DNA of 22,680 nucleotides from a virus, in IMG/VR virus record IMGVR_UViG_3300009071_002372, positions 1-22,680 of that record. One strand, written 5' to 3'. The notes beneath the pieces are model-generated. The model saw only the letters and a list, made by a program, of their open reading frames with translations, had not been told where the DNA came from and ran no database searches. The position numbers and the translations under genes were made by a program. Below are positions 7,025 through 14,191 of this stretch, one piece after another. How positions within the stretch are numbered: position 1 is the stretch's first letter; every line of letters begins with the position of its first letter.

Positions 7025-7842
7025 TGAAAATGACAATTGTAGGCCACGGATTCGTTGGCAAAGCAGTAGACTTTGGATTTTCAAATCCAAGTGTTACTAA
7101 AACCATTATTGACCCTCTTTATAATATTACTTTAGAGGATGCAAGTTTAAATGAAGATGTAACATTTGTCTGTGTCCCTACACCTATGGGTGAAGATGGT
7201 GCCATTGATTGTTCTATTGTAGTTGATACTGTAAGACAACTTTTGCTACGTAGATCAGGAATCATTGTTATTAAATCAACTGTGACACCTGACGTAATTG
7301 AAAAATTTACAACACCTCATGGCTCACTTAGAGTAGTTTATAATCCTGAATTCTTAACTGAAAAAAATGCATGTGAAGATTTTGTAAATCCATCTATGCA
7401 TATTTTTGGTGGAAATAAAGATGCTACAGAACGGTTAGAAGGAATCTATAAAGACTATAGTTTATGTAAGCCATGCCCTGTATATCACATGTCAGCTACT
7501 GATGCAAGCTTTGTAAAATATGGAATCAATTGTTTTCTTGCATCAAAGGTCACGTGGATGAATCAATTTTATGATGTTATAAAAAACTTTGGAGGCAATT
7601 ATGGTATTATCAGTAATGCAATTGGAACGGATCCAAGAATTGGCGGGTCACACATTACTGTTCCTGGTTTCGATGGCAAGCGTGGTTATGGTGGTGCTTG
7701 TTTTCCGAAAGATACATCAGCATTTGCAAAGTTTGCTAAATCTTTTTCCGTTTTAGAAAAGGTTATCGAAGAGAATAATAACTATCGTAGTTGTTACGAT
7801 AAAGACGAAAGAGAAAAGGCTCAGAATGTGAACTATGGTTAA
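7024..7842 (+). CDS. Short UDP-glucose 6-dehydrogenase-like protein lacking the C-terminal domain
   Basis: The 272-residue protein has a dinucleotide site GHGFVG (7-12), VPTP (51-54), KSTVTPD (84-90), YNPEFLTEKNA (106-116), KYGIN (165-169) and the catalytic loop GYGGACFPKD with Cys226. These place it in the UDP-glucose/GDP-mannose dehydrogenase family, which oxidises the sugar C6 to an acid with two NAD+. Full-length enzymes are about 390-440 residues; here only about 45 residues follow the catalytic Cys, so the C-terminal UDP-binding domain is missing. It may work as a reduced enzyme, need a partner, or be partly degraded; no frameshift is evident because the stop overlaps the next start neatly. 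A second, longer paralogue lies at 20765. Confidence 0.88.
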   Translation: MKMTIVGHGFVGKAVDFGFSNPSVTKTIIDPLYNITLEDASLNEDVTFVCVPTPMGEDGAIDCSIVVDTVRQLLLRRSGIIVIKSTVTPDVIEKFTTPHGSLRVVYNPEFLTEKNACEDFVNPSMHIFGGNKDATERLEGIYKDYSLCKPCPVYHMSATDASFVKYGINCFLASKVTWMNQFYDVIKNFGGNYGIISNAIGTDPRIGGSHITVPGFDGKRGYGGACFPKDTSAFAKFAKSFSVLEKVIEENNNYRSCYDKDEREKAQNVNYG

Positions 7843-9025
7843 TTATGCAAGTATAGTTCCACTAATAGGTGGAGAAACAATCGCGATGCAAAATGTATTT
7901 GGGACAAAGCCTGAATATATATTATCGTATACGGACTTTGAAGCAAATGATAGCCAACTTCTTAATTACTACAACAATAGTGTTCCTTATTATAAGCTTG
8001 ACGTGGGTGGTCTTGCACCTCACAGTGTCGATATTGTCAACACTGTTTGCCCTTGTGCTGGCCTGTCTTCCCTTTCTCCTAGCAGCAATGCTAATAGCAG
8101 CACTAATGACTGGATGGTCAAGTCAGCCGAATATGTTTTGGAATCAATCCAGCCAACAGTTTTTTGGGGAGAAAACGCTCCAAGATTAGCAAGTAAAATG
8201 GGTGAAAACGTTGTAGCTCAGCTTCGTCAACTAGCGAGGAAGAATGGTTATACCTTTAGCATTTATAAAACTAAATCTATTTTACATGGACTGAGTCAAA
8301 TTAGAGATAGAGCTTTCTATTTCTTTTGGAAAGGTAATTCAGTTCCAAAATTTAATTTTTATAAAAGACCATATGAAAGAATTGAAGACGCTATTCGTTC
8401 TGCTGCAACAAATGAAGCAGATCCAATGTTTGAAACTTTAGCTAATAATAAAACTCCATCTGAAGAACCGTTTTACCAATACGTATTACAAGAAATGCAT
8501 AGTGGTATCAGCCATATGGAATTTTTTAATTTAATTGAAAAAACAACTAATCCATTACATTATATTGAACAGAAAAAAGTTGATTACGAAGATGTAGCAA
8601 AGTGGATGGATGCTAATGATCATGAAAATCATGCACGAAAATGTCGTAGGATGGGTGAGAAACTAAAAGCTGGCGGCAACATTATGAGAAAAACCACAGA
8701 AATTGGTAAAGATTATATTGGAGCTTTTGTTGGTCACTTTCCAATGGAACTTACTCATCCAGATCAAGATAGATATTTGAATATTAGAGAAGCTTTGTCT
8801 ATTATGAAAATGCCTAAGGATTTTCAATTAGTAGGTGGTCGAAAAAACATTAATATGATTTGTCAAAATGTTCCAGTGACTACTGCGCAAGACATGGCAG
8901 AGAATGTAAAAAGATTTATAAGTGGTGAAGCTGATTTAGTTGAGTCAGACTTTGTAATTCAAGATAATAAATCAGAAACTTTCTGGTCTGAAAAACAACC
9001 AGCAACATTAGAAGAATTTATGTAA
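7835..9025 (+). CDS. Cytosine-C5 DNA methyltransferase homologue
   Basis: The 396-residue protein has the ordered motifs of C5-cytosine methylases in divergent form: a motif I-like IGGETIAM (11-18) with an acidic residue in YTDFEAND (32-39), motif IV NTVCPCAGLSS with nucleophile Cys74 (the usual PCQ is PCA), motif VI ENAPRL (113-118), motif VIII HGLSQIRDR (151-159), then REALSIMKMPKDF (about 317-329) and a motif X-like CQNVPVTTAQDMAENV (343-358). Family members flip out cytosine and methylate carbon 5 using SAM. If cytosine enters DNA as the 5-hydroxymethyl form, C5 would already be occupied, so the real substrate or reaction is an open question. The gene overlaps the dehydrogenase by 8 bases and precedes uvsX. 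Confidence 0.85.
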   Translation: MVNYASIVPLIGGETIAMQNVFGTKPEYILSYTDFEANDSQLLNYYNNSVPYYKLDVGGLAPHSVDIVNTVCPCAGLSSLSPSSNANSSTNDWMVKSAEYVLESIQPTVFWGENAPRLASKMGENVVAQLRQLARKNGYTFSIYKTKSILHGLSQIRDRAFYFFWKGNSVPKFNFYKRPYERIEDAIRSAATNEADPMFETLANNKTPSEEPFYQYVLQEMHSGISHMEFFNLIEKTTNPLHYIEQKKVDYEDVAKWMDANDHENHARKCRRMGEKLKAGGNIMRKTTEIGKDYIGAFVGHFPMELTHPDQDRYLNIREALSIMKMPKDFQLVGGRKNINMICQNVPVTTAQDMAENVKRFISGEADLVESDFVIQDNKSETFWSEKQPATLEEFM

Positions 9026-9035
9026 GGAGAATCAT

Positions 9036-10088
9036 ATGTCTATTATGGATAAACTAAAAAAGAACTCAAAGTTAAGTCATACTGAAGTTCTTTCAGAATC
9101 AAAATTTTTTACTGAAAAGGATATGGTTCCAACTGACGTTCCGATGGTAAATGTTGCACTATCAGGATCAGTTGACGGTGGCCTAGCGCCTGGACTTACT
9201 GTTTTAGCTGGTCCTTCAAAACATTTTAAAACTTCATTTGCTCTTTTAATGGCTGGAGCATATATGAAAAAATATCCAGATTCTGTTATGCTATTCTATG
9301 ATTCAGAGTTTGGCTCACCTCAGAGTTATTTTGAACAATTCGGTGTTGATACAAGTAGAGTATTGCATACACCTATTACAAACGTAGAAGAATTAAAGTT
9401 TGATTTAATTGGACAACTAGAAAATTTAGATAGAAATGATAAAGTCATTGTGGTTATAGATTCCATTGGTAATCTTGCTTCAAAGAAAGAAATGGAAGAT
9501 ACTCTTAATGAAAAATCTGTAGCAGATATGTCTCGCGCTAAAGCACTCAAAGGACTTTTCCGTATGGCAACACCTTATCTTGCTATGAAGAACATTCCTT
9601 TGCTTGCAGTAAATCATACATATAAAGAAATCGGATTATTTCCTCGAGATATTGTGGGCGGTGGCACAGGCATTTATTATTCTGCTGACAATATCTGGAT
9701 TCTCGGCAGACAACAAGACAAAAAAGGTACCGAGATTCAAGGTTATCATTTTGTTATTAATGTGGAGAAGAGCAGATATGTTAAAGAAAAGTCTAAGATT
9801 CCTATTACTGTTTCCTGGGACGGCGGTGTTCGCAGCTATTCTGGGTTGCTTGACGTGGCTATTGTTGGTGGGTACGTTGTTAAACCTTCAAATGGCTGGT
9901 ATGCAGCGGTTAATATGGAAACAGGTGAAATTGGCCAAAAGGTTAGGCATGATCAAACTTTAGAAAAAGAATTTTGGGATAGTATCTTTGCTGATACAGA
10001 TTTTAAAGAGTTTCTGAAAAAGCAATATTCAATTGGATACCAAGACCAAGTATCAATGGATGCTATTGTAGAAGAAGTAATTGAATGA
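9036..10088 (+). CDS. uvsX: UvsX RecA-like recombinase
   Basis: The 350-residue strand-exchange protein carries Walker A GPSKHFKTS at 59-67, of the UvsX style (T4 has a similar GPSKxFK), and Walker B VIVVIDS at 137-143. A long N-terminus, then SGSVDGGLAPGLTVLAG, leads into the ATPase core; the VNHTYKE (197-203) and VGGGTGIYYSAD segments fit the L1/L2 DNA-binding loop area. UvsX forms filaments on single-stranded DNA to drive recombination-dependent replication and repair. It has a strong AGGAG 10 bases before ATG 9036. It is followed by a small gene and gp41, an order familiar from marine T4-like phages. Confidence 0.95.
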   Translation: MSIMDKLKKNSKLSHTEVLSESKFFTEKDMVPTDVPMVNVALSGSVDGGLAPGLTVLAGPSKHFKTSFALLMAGAYMKKYPDSVMLFYDSEFGSPQSYFEQFGVDTSRVLHTPITNVEELKFDLIGQLENLDRNDKVIVVIDSIGNLASKKEMEDTLNEKSVADMSRAKALKGLFRMATPYLAMKNIPLLAVNHTYKEIGLFPRDIVGGGTGIYYSADNIWILGRQQDKKGTEIQGYHFVINVEKSRYVKEKSKIPITVSWDGGVRSYSGLLDVAIVGGYVVKPSNGWYAAVNMETGEIGQKVRHDQTLEKEFWDSIFADTDFKEFLKKQYSIGYQDQVSMDAIVEEVIE

Positions 10089-10372
10089 AATACAAAGAAA
10101 ATATTGACTATGAATTAATACCATCATCAACAGATGATGATCATTGGAACGTAAGATTTTTAACAGGAGATTATGTTGAAACTGTAATTGCTTATGGTAA
10201 AATTTCATTGGAAGGTAATGGAGTTGGTGATACAGATACAAGGATGTCATTTAACTTAGAAATTGTTAACACGCCAGATCCAGATTTAACAGACAAAAAT
10301 GAAGACTTTCAAAGTTATGCGGGTGACATATTGTTATCAATTATTTCAGAATCACTTGAAAGGCCAAAATGA
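10085..10372 (+). CDS. Small acidic phage protein between uvsX and gp41
   Basis: This encodes 95 residues, acidic (IVNTPDPDLTDKNEDF), beta-rich in the middle (WNVRFLTGDYVETVIAYGKISLEG) with a short C-terminal helix. There are no catalytic motifs, signal peptide or membrane segment. It overlaps uvsX and gene 41 by 4 bases each (ATGA junctions), so the three are almost certainly translated as a coupled set. Position suggests a part in replication or recombination, but I do not recognise a domain. Confidence 0.82.
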   Translation: MKYKENIDYELIPSSTDDDHWNVRFLTGDYVETVIAYGKISLEGNGVGDTDTRMSFNLEIVNTPDPDLTDKNEDFQSYAGDILLSIISESLERPK

Positions 10373-11736
10373 ATTCCATTGAACAAACTATAATTAAAAA
10401 CATTATTACTAATGAAACGTTTATGAGAAAAGTCTTACCTTTTATTAAGCCAGACTATTTTGAAGGTACGTATCAAAAAATATTTAAAGAGGTTGCAAAG
10501 TTTGTTTCTAAATATAATAAGCTTCCGAATGAAGAATCATTTAAAATTGAGATTGAACAGAGTGAATCATTTACTGAAGAGCAATATCGCCATGCTGTAG
10601 AAATTATTCCACAGTTATTTGATAAAGAAGAAAGCGATCAACAATGGCTTTACGATACTGCAGAAAAATGGTGTCAAGATCGAGCTTTATATAATGCTGT
10701 CATGGAATCAATAACTATTATTGATGGTAAACACCAAAGTTTGTCTAAGAATGCTTTGCCAGAAATTTTAACTAAAGCCTTAGGTGTTTCCTTTGATACA
10801 AACATTGGACACGATTATATAGAAAATTCTGAAGAACGATATGAGTTCTATCACCGTGATGAAGAAAGACTTCCATTTGACCTTGACTTCTTTAATAAAA
10901 TCACTAAAGGTGGTTTACCGAACAAAACGCTTAATATTTGTCTTGCAGGCACTGGGGTTGGTAAGTCTTTATTTATGTGTCACTGCGCTGCTTCAAATTT
11001 AACAGACAATAAAAATGTTTTGTATCTTACTATGGAAATGGCAGAAGAAAGAATTGCTGAACGTATTGATGCTAATCTTCTTGACATACCAATTGATCAA
11101 ATTCCAAATTTAAGTAAGTCTATGTACGCTGAGAGAGTGACAACACTATCTAAAAAAACCAATGGTAAACTAATTATAAAAGAGTATCCGACTGGTCAAG
11201 CTAATGCAGCACACTTCCGTGCCTTGCTCAATGAGCTTAAGTTGAAACGATCATTTGAACCTGATATTATATACATCGATTATTTAAATATTTGTGCTTC
11301 AAGTAGAATGAAAGGAATGGGCGGTGCAATTAACTCGTATAACTACATTAAAGCGATTGCTGAAGAACTACGTGGCCTTGCGGTCGAGTTTGACGTACCG
11401 ATCGTCTCTGCAACGCAAACGACTCGTTCTGGTTATTCTAACACAGATGTTGGGCTTGAAGATACGTCCGAGTCTTTTGGATTACCCGCTACCGCAGACC
11501 TCATGTTTGCACTTATCTCAACAGAAGAATTAGAAGGTATGGGTCAACTTGCAGTCAAACAATTAAAGAATAGATATAATGATCCAACATATAAAAAGCG
11601 TTTTGTAATTGGCGTAGATCGATCTAGAATGAAATTATATGATGTGGATGATAAAGAACAAACTTTGATAGATGATACTCCTACATTTGATAAAACAGAT
11701 GTTGGAAACAAATTCGCAGATTTTAAATTAAACTAG
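10369..11736 (+). CDS. 41: Replicative DNA helicase, T4 gp41/DnaB-like
   Basis: This 455-residue DnaB-family helicase would unwind DNA 5' to 3' at the replication fork as a hexameric ring with the phage primase. A helical N-terminal domain (about 1-150) is followed by the RecA-type core with Walker A AGTGVGKS (193-200), LYLTMEMAEERIAERID, and Walker B-like PDIIYIDYLNI. Motif H3 with SATQTTRSG and the later SFGLPATADLMFAL match gp41 and DnaB. Length is close to T4 gp41 (475). The segment around 11340-11500 is visibly richer in G+C than the flanks. It overlaps the small gene upstream and is followed 9 bases later by thyX. Confidence 0.95.
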   Translation: MNSIEQTIIKNIITNETFMRKVLPFIKPDYFEGTYQKIFKEVAKFVSKYNKLPNEESFKIEIEQSESFTEEQYRHAVEIIPQLFDKEESDQQWLYDTAEKWCQDRALYNAVMESITIIDGKHQSLSKNALPEILTKALGVSFDTNIGHDYIENSEERYEFYHRDEERLPFDLDFFNKITKGGLPNKTLNICLAGTGVGKSLFMCHCAASNLTDNKNVLYLTMEMAEERIAERIDANLLDIPIDQIPNLSKSMYAERVTTLSKKTNGKLIIKEYPTGQANAAHFRALLNELKLKRSFEPDIIYIDYLNICASSRMKGMGGAINSYNYIKAIAEELRGLAVEFDVPIVSATQTTRSGYSNTDVGLEDTSESFGLPATADLMFALISTEELEGMGQLAVKQLKNRYNDPTYKKRFVIGVDRSRMKLYDVDDKEQTLIDDTPTFDKTDVGNKFADFKLN

Positions 11737-11745
11737 GAGAACTAA

Positions 11746-12432
11746 ATGCATGCACGTCTCATATCCTATAGCCAACCCTCAGGTCGTATCTACGCAGGAG
11801 AACCTGCAATCAAGGGGCTTGATAACATCCAAGACCTCATCGCTTATTGCGCCCGTGTCTCCAACCCGCAAAACCAAGCTAACACCAGAACAACGGCAAA
11901 ATTACTTGAGTATCTCATCAAGCACAAGCACTGGTCACCATTCGAAATGTCATCAGCCTGTATTGAAGTCGAAACAACAAGAGATATTGCCCGACAACTC
12001 CTCCGACATAGGAGCTTTAGTTTTCAAGAGTTTTCTCAGCGGTATGCTGACATCCGTGATCTTAATGACAATTTTATTATAAGAGAAGCTCGTTTACAAG
12101 ACACTAAAAATCGTCAAAATAGTATAAGTACTGATGATACAGAATTGCAAATGCAATGGGAAGGATACCAACAAAGTGTTATCAATCAAGCAAAAGCTGC
12201 ATACGAATGGGCAATCGAAAACGGGATCGCTAAAGAACAAGCCAGGGTTGTTTTGCCAGAAGGAAACACCGTCTCTCGTCTTTATGTTAATGGTACCATT
12301 CGTTCTTGGATACATTACATTGATCTCCGCTCGTCAAATGGAACACAAATGGAACATATCGAATTGGCAAAAGAAATAGCAAAAGCTATATCTGCAATTT
12401 ATCCTAGCATTATGGAGGTGGTAGATGGGTAA
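11746..12432 (+). CDS. thyX: Flavin-dependent thymidylate synthase ThyX
   Basis: The 228-residue protein has the ThyX signature RHRSFSFQEFSQRY at 87-100 (RHRX7S), with supporting HWSPFE (62-67) and a C-terminal NGTIRSWIHYIDLR segment. It makes dTMP from dUMP with FAD, NADPH and methylene-tetrahydrofolate, completing the route started by dCMP deaminase and freeing gp42 to serve dCMP only. It begins after AGGAG. The first ~310 bases are unusually rich in G+C for this window (50% in 11761-11820 against 27% in 12061-12120, counted by eye), so the gene looks mosaic and may have been acquired recently, with an AT-rich variable loop in the middle. It overlaps the next gene by 8 bases. Confidence 0.95.
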   Translation: MHARLISYSQPSGRIYAGEPAIKGLDNIQDLIAYCARVSNPQNQANTRTTAKLLEYLIKHKHWSPFEMSSACIEVETTRDIARQLLRHRSFSFQEFSQRYADIRDLNDNFIIREARLQDTKNRQNSISTDDTELQMQWEGYQQSVINQAKAAYEWAIENGIAKEQARVVLPEGNTVSRLYVNGTIRSWIHYIDLRSSNGTQMEHIELAKEIAKAISAIYPSIMEVVDG

Positions 12433-12640
12433 AAAATTATTAACCTATTATTCAGAACTCAATGATGATTATTGTGAAGTTCATTTTGATTACAAAGAAG
12501 AATACGGTTATATTAAGTATTTCAATTCAGCTGGTAAAATTATTTTTACAGAAGATTTTAAAGGTAAATCGATTCATTATGTAAAAGATGCTGCTGAAAA
12601 CTGGACAACCGGTATAAAAAAACTTAATAAAAAAACGTAA
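12425..12640 (+). CDS. Small conserved hypothetical protein
   Basis: The 71-residue protein is beta-rich with many aromatic residues (YYSELNDDYCEVHFDYKEEY), then a basic tail KKLNKKT. No recognised domain. GGAGG lies seven bases before ATG 12425 and inside the end of thyX, so expression is coupled to thyX. Its last codons form part of a 26-base element that recurs at 22448. Similar small proteins seem familiar from T4-like marine phages, but I cannot name a function. Confidence 0.75.
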   Translation: MGKKLLTYYSELNDDYCEVHFDYKEEYGYIKYFNSAGKIIFTEDFKGKSIHYVKDAAENWTTGIKKLNKKT

Positions 12641-12654
12641 GGGATTGTTTTTAA
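12629..12654 (+). repeat. A/T hairpin element at a gene end, copy 1
   Basis: An A-run followed by CGTAAG, one variable base, GATTG and a T-run spans the stop codon of the preceding gene. The A-run plus C can pair with G plus the T-run around a 10-base loop. A nearly identical element lies at 22448-22474, also at a stop codon and also just upstream of a family promoter. It may act as a weak terminator or an mRNA 3' end signal. Confidence 0.55.
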
Positions 12655-12678
12655 TAGTAAACTAATTGCACTTTTTCC

Positions 12679-12707
12679 TTTACATTCGGTAAGAACTATG
12701 GTAGTAT
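12679..12707 (+). promoter_or_regulatory. Sigma70-type promoter with extended -10, family member 2
   Basis: TTTACA at 12679-12684, a 17-base spacer ending TATGG, and TAGTAT at 12702-12707. The spacer begins TTCGG, as in the copy at 22508. A TGCA-T-rich stretch ending TTCC sits directly upstream, again as at 22508. The start of transcription would fall near 12714, giving a leader of ~25 bases with AGAGG before ATG 12740. Confidence 0.8.
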
Positions 12708-12739
12708 AGTATTATAAAATGGAAAAGAGGAAAACTTAA

Positions 12740-13036
12740 ATGTCACAATCTGTAGCATACTGGATCGAAACTAAACTTTCAAACGTAGAAAAATTGTGTG
12801 ATCAAACATTTAGTTATTCAATTGAATCAGAAACAAACAGCATGAAAGAATGCTATGCTGATGATTTAAAAGATTTCAAATTAGCTATCGCATTATTTCG
12901 TCGGTCTGACGCTGAAGGACTTGCACAACATATCCAGTTTATGGATACAGCTCCGCGTGAAGAATTAGTTATAGCATTCAATAAAGATTGTGGTTCAGAA
13001 TTTGTAGAACATGTTTTAGGCTATGAGTTGGCATAA
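12740..13036 (+). CDS. Hypothetical protein, first gene of a promoter unit
   Basis: The 98-residue protein appears mostly helical, with no membrane segment or recognised motif; its N-terminal part is rich in Ser/Glu and its C-terminus (FVEHVLGYELA) is amphipathic. It is the first gene after promoter 12679, with AGAGG upstream, so it may be expressed early. It is followed two bases later by the SleB hydrolase gene. I do not recognise it. Confidence 0.78.
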   Translation: MSQSVAYWIETKLSNVEKLCDQTFSYSIESETNSMKECYADDLKDFKLAIALFRRSDAEGLAQHIQFMDTAPREELVIAFNKDCGSEFVEHVLGYELA

Positions 13037-13038
13037 AA

Positions 13039-13527
13039 ATGAAACTATCGAGCATATTTTCCGGCGCAATAAATTGTGCAATTGTTATTTCAATTGCTAC
13101 ATTAGCTTCTGCAAAATCACATGATGTACAAGAATTTGTTAAATCATTTTCTGATGATGACAAATATTGCTTACAACAGAATGTTTATTTTGAAGCTCGT
13201 AATGAAAGTGTGGTTGGCCAAGCTTCTGTAGCTTGGGTTACACTAAATAGATGGAAGTCTAATAAATTTCCTAATGATGTATGTGAAGTGGTGTGGCAAA
13301 GAAAACAATTTAGCTGGACACATGACGGAAAATCAGATCGTCCTAAAGAAATGGAAGCATGGGAACGTGCTGGTCGTGTTATAAAAATGGTATTAGAAGA
13401 TTATGGATGGGAAAGAGAGGATCCAACACTTGGAGCAACTCACTATCATGCAACATATGTTTCACCATATTGGACTATATCTTTATCAGAGGTTAAGAAA
13501 ATCGGCACACATGTTTTTTATAAATAG
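13039..13527 (+). CDS. SleB-type cell wall hydrolase with signal peptide (candidate endolysin)
   Basis: The 162-residue protein starts with a signal-like segment (basic start, hydrophobic 9-22, ASA cleavage-like site near 25), followed by a Hydrolase_2/SleB domain. YFEARNES carries the catalytic Glu52; GQASVAWVTLNRW (60-72), the FPNDVC turn (77-82), KQFSW (89-93), and the C-terminal LGATHYHATYVSPYW and GTHVFYK are the standard blocks. SleB enzymes are lytic transglycosylases or amidases acting on peptidoglycan. A Sec-type leader means it could be exported by the host rather than need a large holin pore. It stands next to small membrane-protein genes further downstream (15265-16468), which could be other lysis proteins. 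The DUF1289 gene follows. Confidence 0.9.
   Translation: MKLSSIFSGAINCAIVISIATLASAKSHDVQEFVKSFSDDDKYCLQQNVYFEARNESVVGQASVAWVTLNRWKSNKFPNDVCEVVWQRKQFSWTHDGKSDRPKEMEAWERAGRVIKMVLEDYGWEREDPTLGATHYHATYVSPYWTISLSEVKKIGTHVFYK
13519..13526 (+). promoter_or_regulatory. TATAAATA, candidate T4-type late promoter
   Basis: An exact match to the T4 late consensus lies at the end of the SleB gene, about 21 bases before the GTG start of the DUF1289 gene. In AT-rich DNA a few such octamers are expected by chance, so position is the main support. Confidence 0.4.
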
Positions 13528-13547
13528 TGTATATGGAGAACCTATAC

Positions 13548-13742
13548 GTGACACCTTGTATCGGTGTTTGTCAAATCGATAAAGAAACAAAGATATGTTA
13601 CGGTTGTGACAGAAGCATTGAACAAATATCTCAGTGGATTAACTATTCGCATGAGAAAAGAATGAAAATAATGAAGGAACTTGGTTATGGACAACGAAGA
13701 CTCAAGCGTAGGAATAGACCCCTCGCTAACAGTAACGATTGA
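13548..13742 (+). CDS. DUF1289 family protein
   Basis: The protein opens with the family signature PCIGVCxID...CYGCDRSIEQISQW, with Cys pairs at the two ends that look like a small metal-binding site. The frame is open from GTG 13527 and ATG 13533, but GTG 13548 has GGAG nine bases upstream and puts the start immediately before the conserved TPC, as is usual for this family; I favour it (64 residues). The C-terminus is strongly basic (GQRRLKRRNR). DUF1289 proteins are small, widespread in proteobacteria, of unknown function. It overlaps the following gene by more than 50 bases in another frame. Confidence 0.78.
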   Translation: MTPCIGVCQIDKETKICYGCDRSIEQISQWINYSHEKRMKIMKELGYGQRRLKRRNRPLANSND

Positions 13743-14079
13743 TACATCGGATTATGAAGACTTTAAAGATTGGGGACCTACTATTACAGTCCCTATCCCT
13801 AACAGTAACGTTGATTATAAGTTCAATGAAGGTGCTCTTATTAATGAATTTAAAACGTACATTGACTCAACCTATGATGCTCATTATGCTAAAGATAAAT
13901 TTCAAGCGACAGAGTTTATTGTAGATGGTGGGCATGGTACCGGATTTTGCATGGGTAATGTATTAAAGTATGCTCAGCGATATGGTAAAAAAGGAACCCA
14001 TGCTGATGCAAGAAAGGATTTATTGAAGGTATTACATTATGCCCTCATCCAACTCTACATACACGATACGGAAGTATAG
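13687..14079 (+). CDS. DUF3310 family protein
   Basis: The ~130-residue protein has the compact DUF3310 pattern in its C-terminal half: ATEFIVDGGHGTGFCMGNVLKYAQRYGKKG followed by DARKDLLKVLHYAL (parts around residues 75-125). The domain is common in phages and is found in T7 gp1.7, a nucleotide kinase, but function in most phages is unproven. The N-terminal ~70 residues are acidic and low in complexity (TSDYEDFKDWGPTITVP). ATG 13687 has AAGGAA upstream; a TTG two codons earlier is less likely. It overlaps the DUF1289 gene by 56 bases, an unusually long overlap for this window. Confidence 0.8.
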   Translation: MDNEDSSVGIDPSLTVTIDTSDYEDFKDWGPTITVPIPNSNVDYKFNEGALINEFKTYIDSTYDAHYAKDKFQATEFIVDGGHGTGFCMGNVLKYAQRYGKKGTHADARKDLLKVLHYALIQLYIHDTEV

Positions 14080-14090
14080 ATCGAACTATA

Positions 14091-14132
14091 TTGCCTATGA
14101 CGGCAAGACAGGGAACGTGATAATTATATCAC
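14091..14132. repeat. Two small inverted repeats upstream of the tmRNA promoter
   Basis: TTGCC/GGCAA (14091-14095 with 14102-14106) and a perfect GTGATA-ATTA-TATCAC palindrome (14117-14132) sit between the DUF3310 stop and the promoter at 14158. Neither is followed by a T-run, so a terminator role is weak; the palindrome could be an operator. Confidence 0.4.
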
Positions 14133-14157
14133 ACAGTAAAAAAATAGTTTTTAGCCA

Positions 14158-14186
14158 TTTACATTCTTTAGGATATATGGTTAAAT
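14158..14186 (+). promoter_or_regulatory. Promoter of the tmRNA unit, family member 3
   Basis: TTTACA at 14158-14163, a 17-base spacer ending TATGG, and TTAAAT at 14181-14186. Transcription would start near 14192-14193, exactly where the acceptor half of the tmRNA begins to pair with the coding half. An AAAAAAATAGTTT tract upstream resembles the one before promoter 4735. Confidence 0.78.
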
Positions 14187-14191
14187 AGACT

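Noticed and set aside
7869-8189. 106-residue hydrophobic reading frame inside the C5 methyltransferase gene
   Set aside because: It lies wholly within a gene with clear methylase motifs in another frame, and has no ribosome binding site. The hydrophobic look comes from the base pattern of the main frame.
9652-9963. Hydrophobic plus-strand reading frame inside uvsX
   Set aside because: It sits fully inside the well-supported uvsX gene with no separate start signal.
12094-12315. Minus- and plus-strand alternative frames in thyX
   Set aside because: The thyX frame has the RHRX7S motif and full length; the others are shadows.
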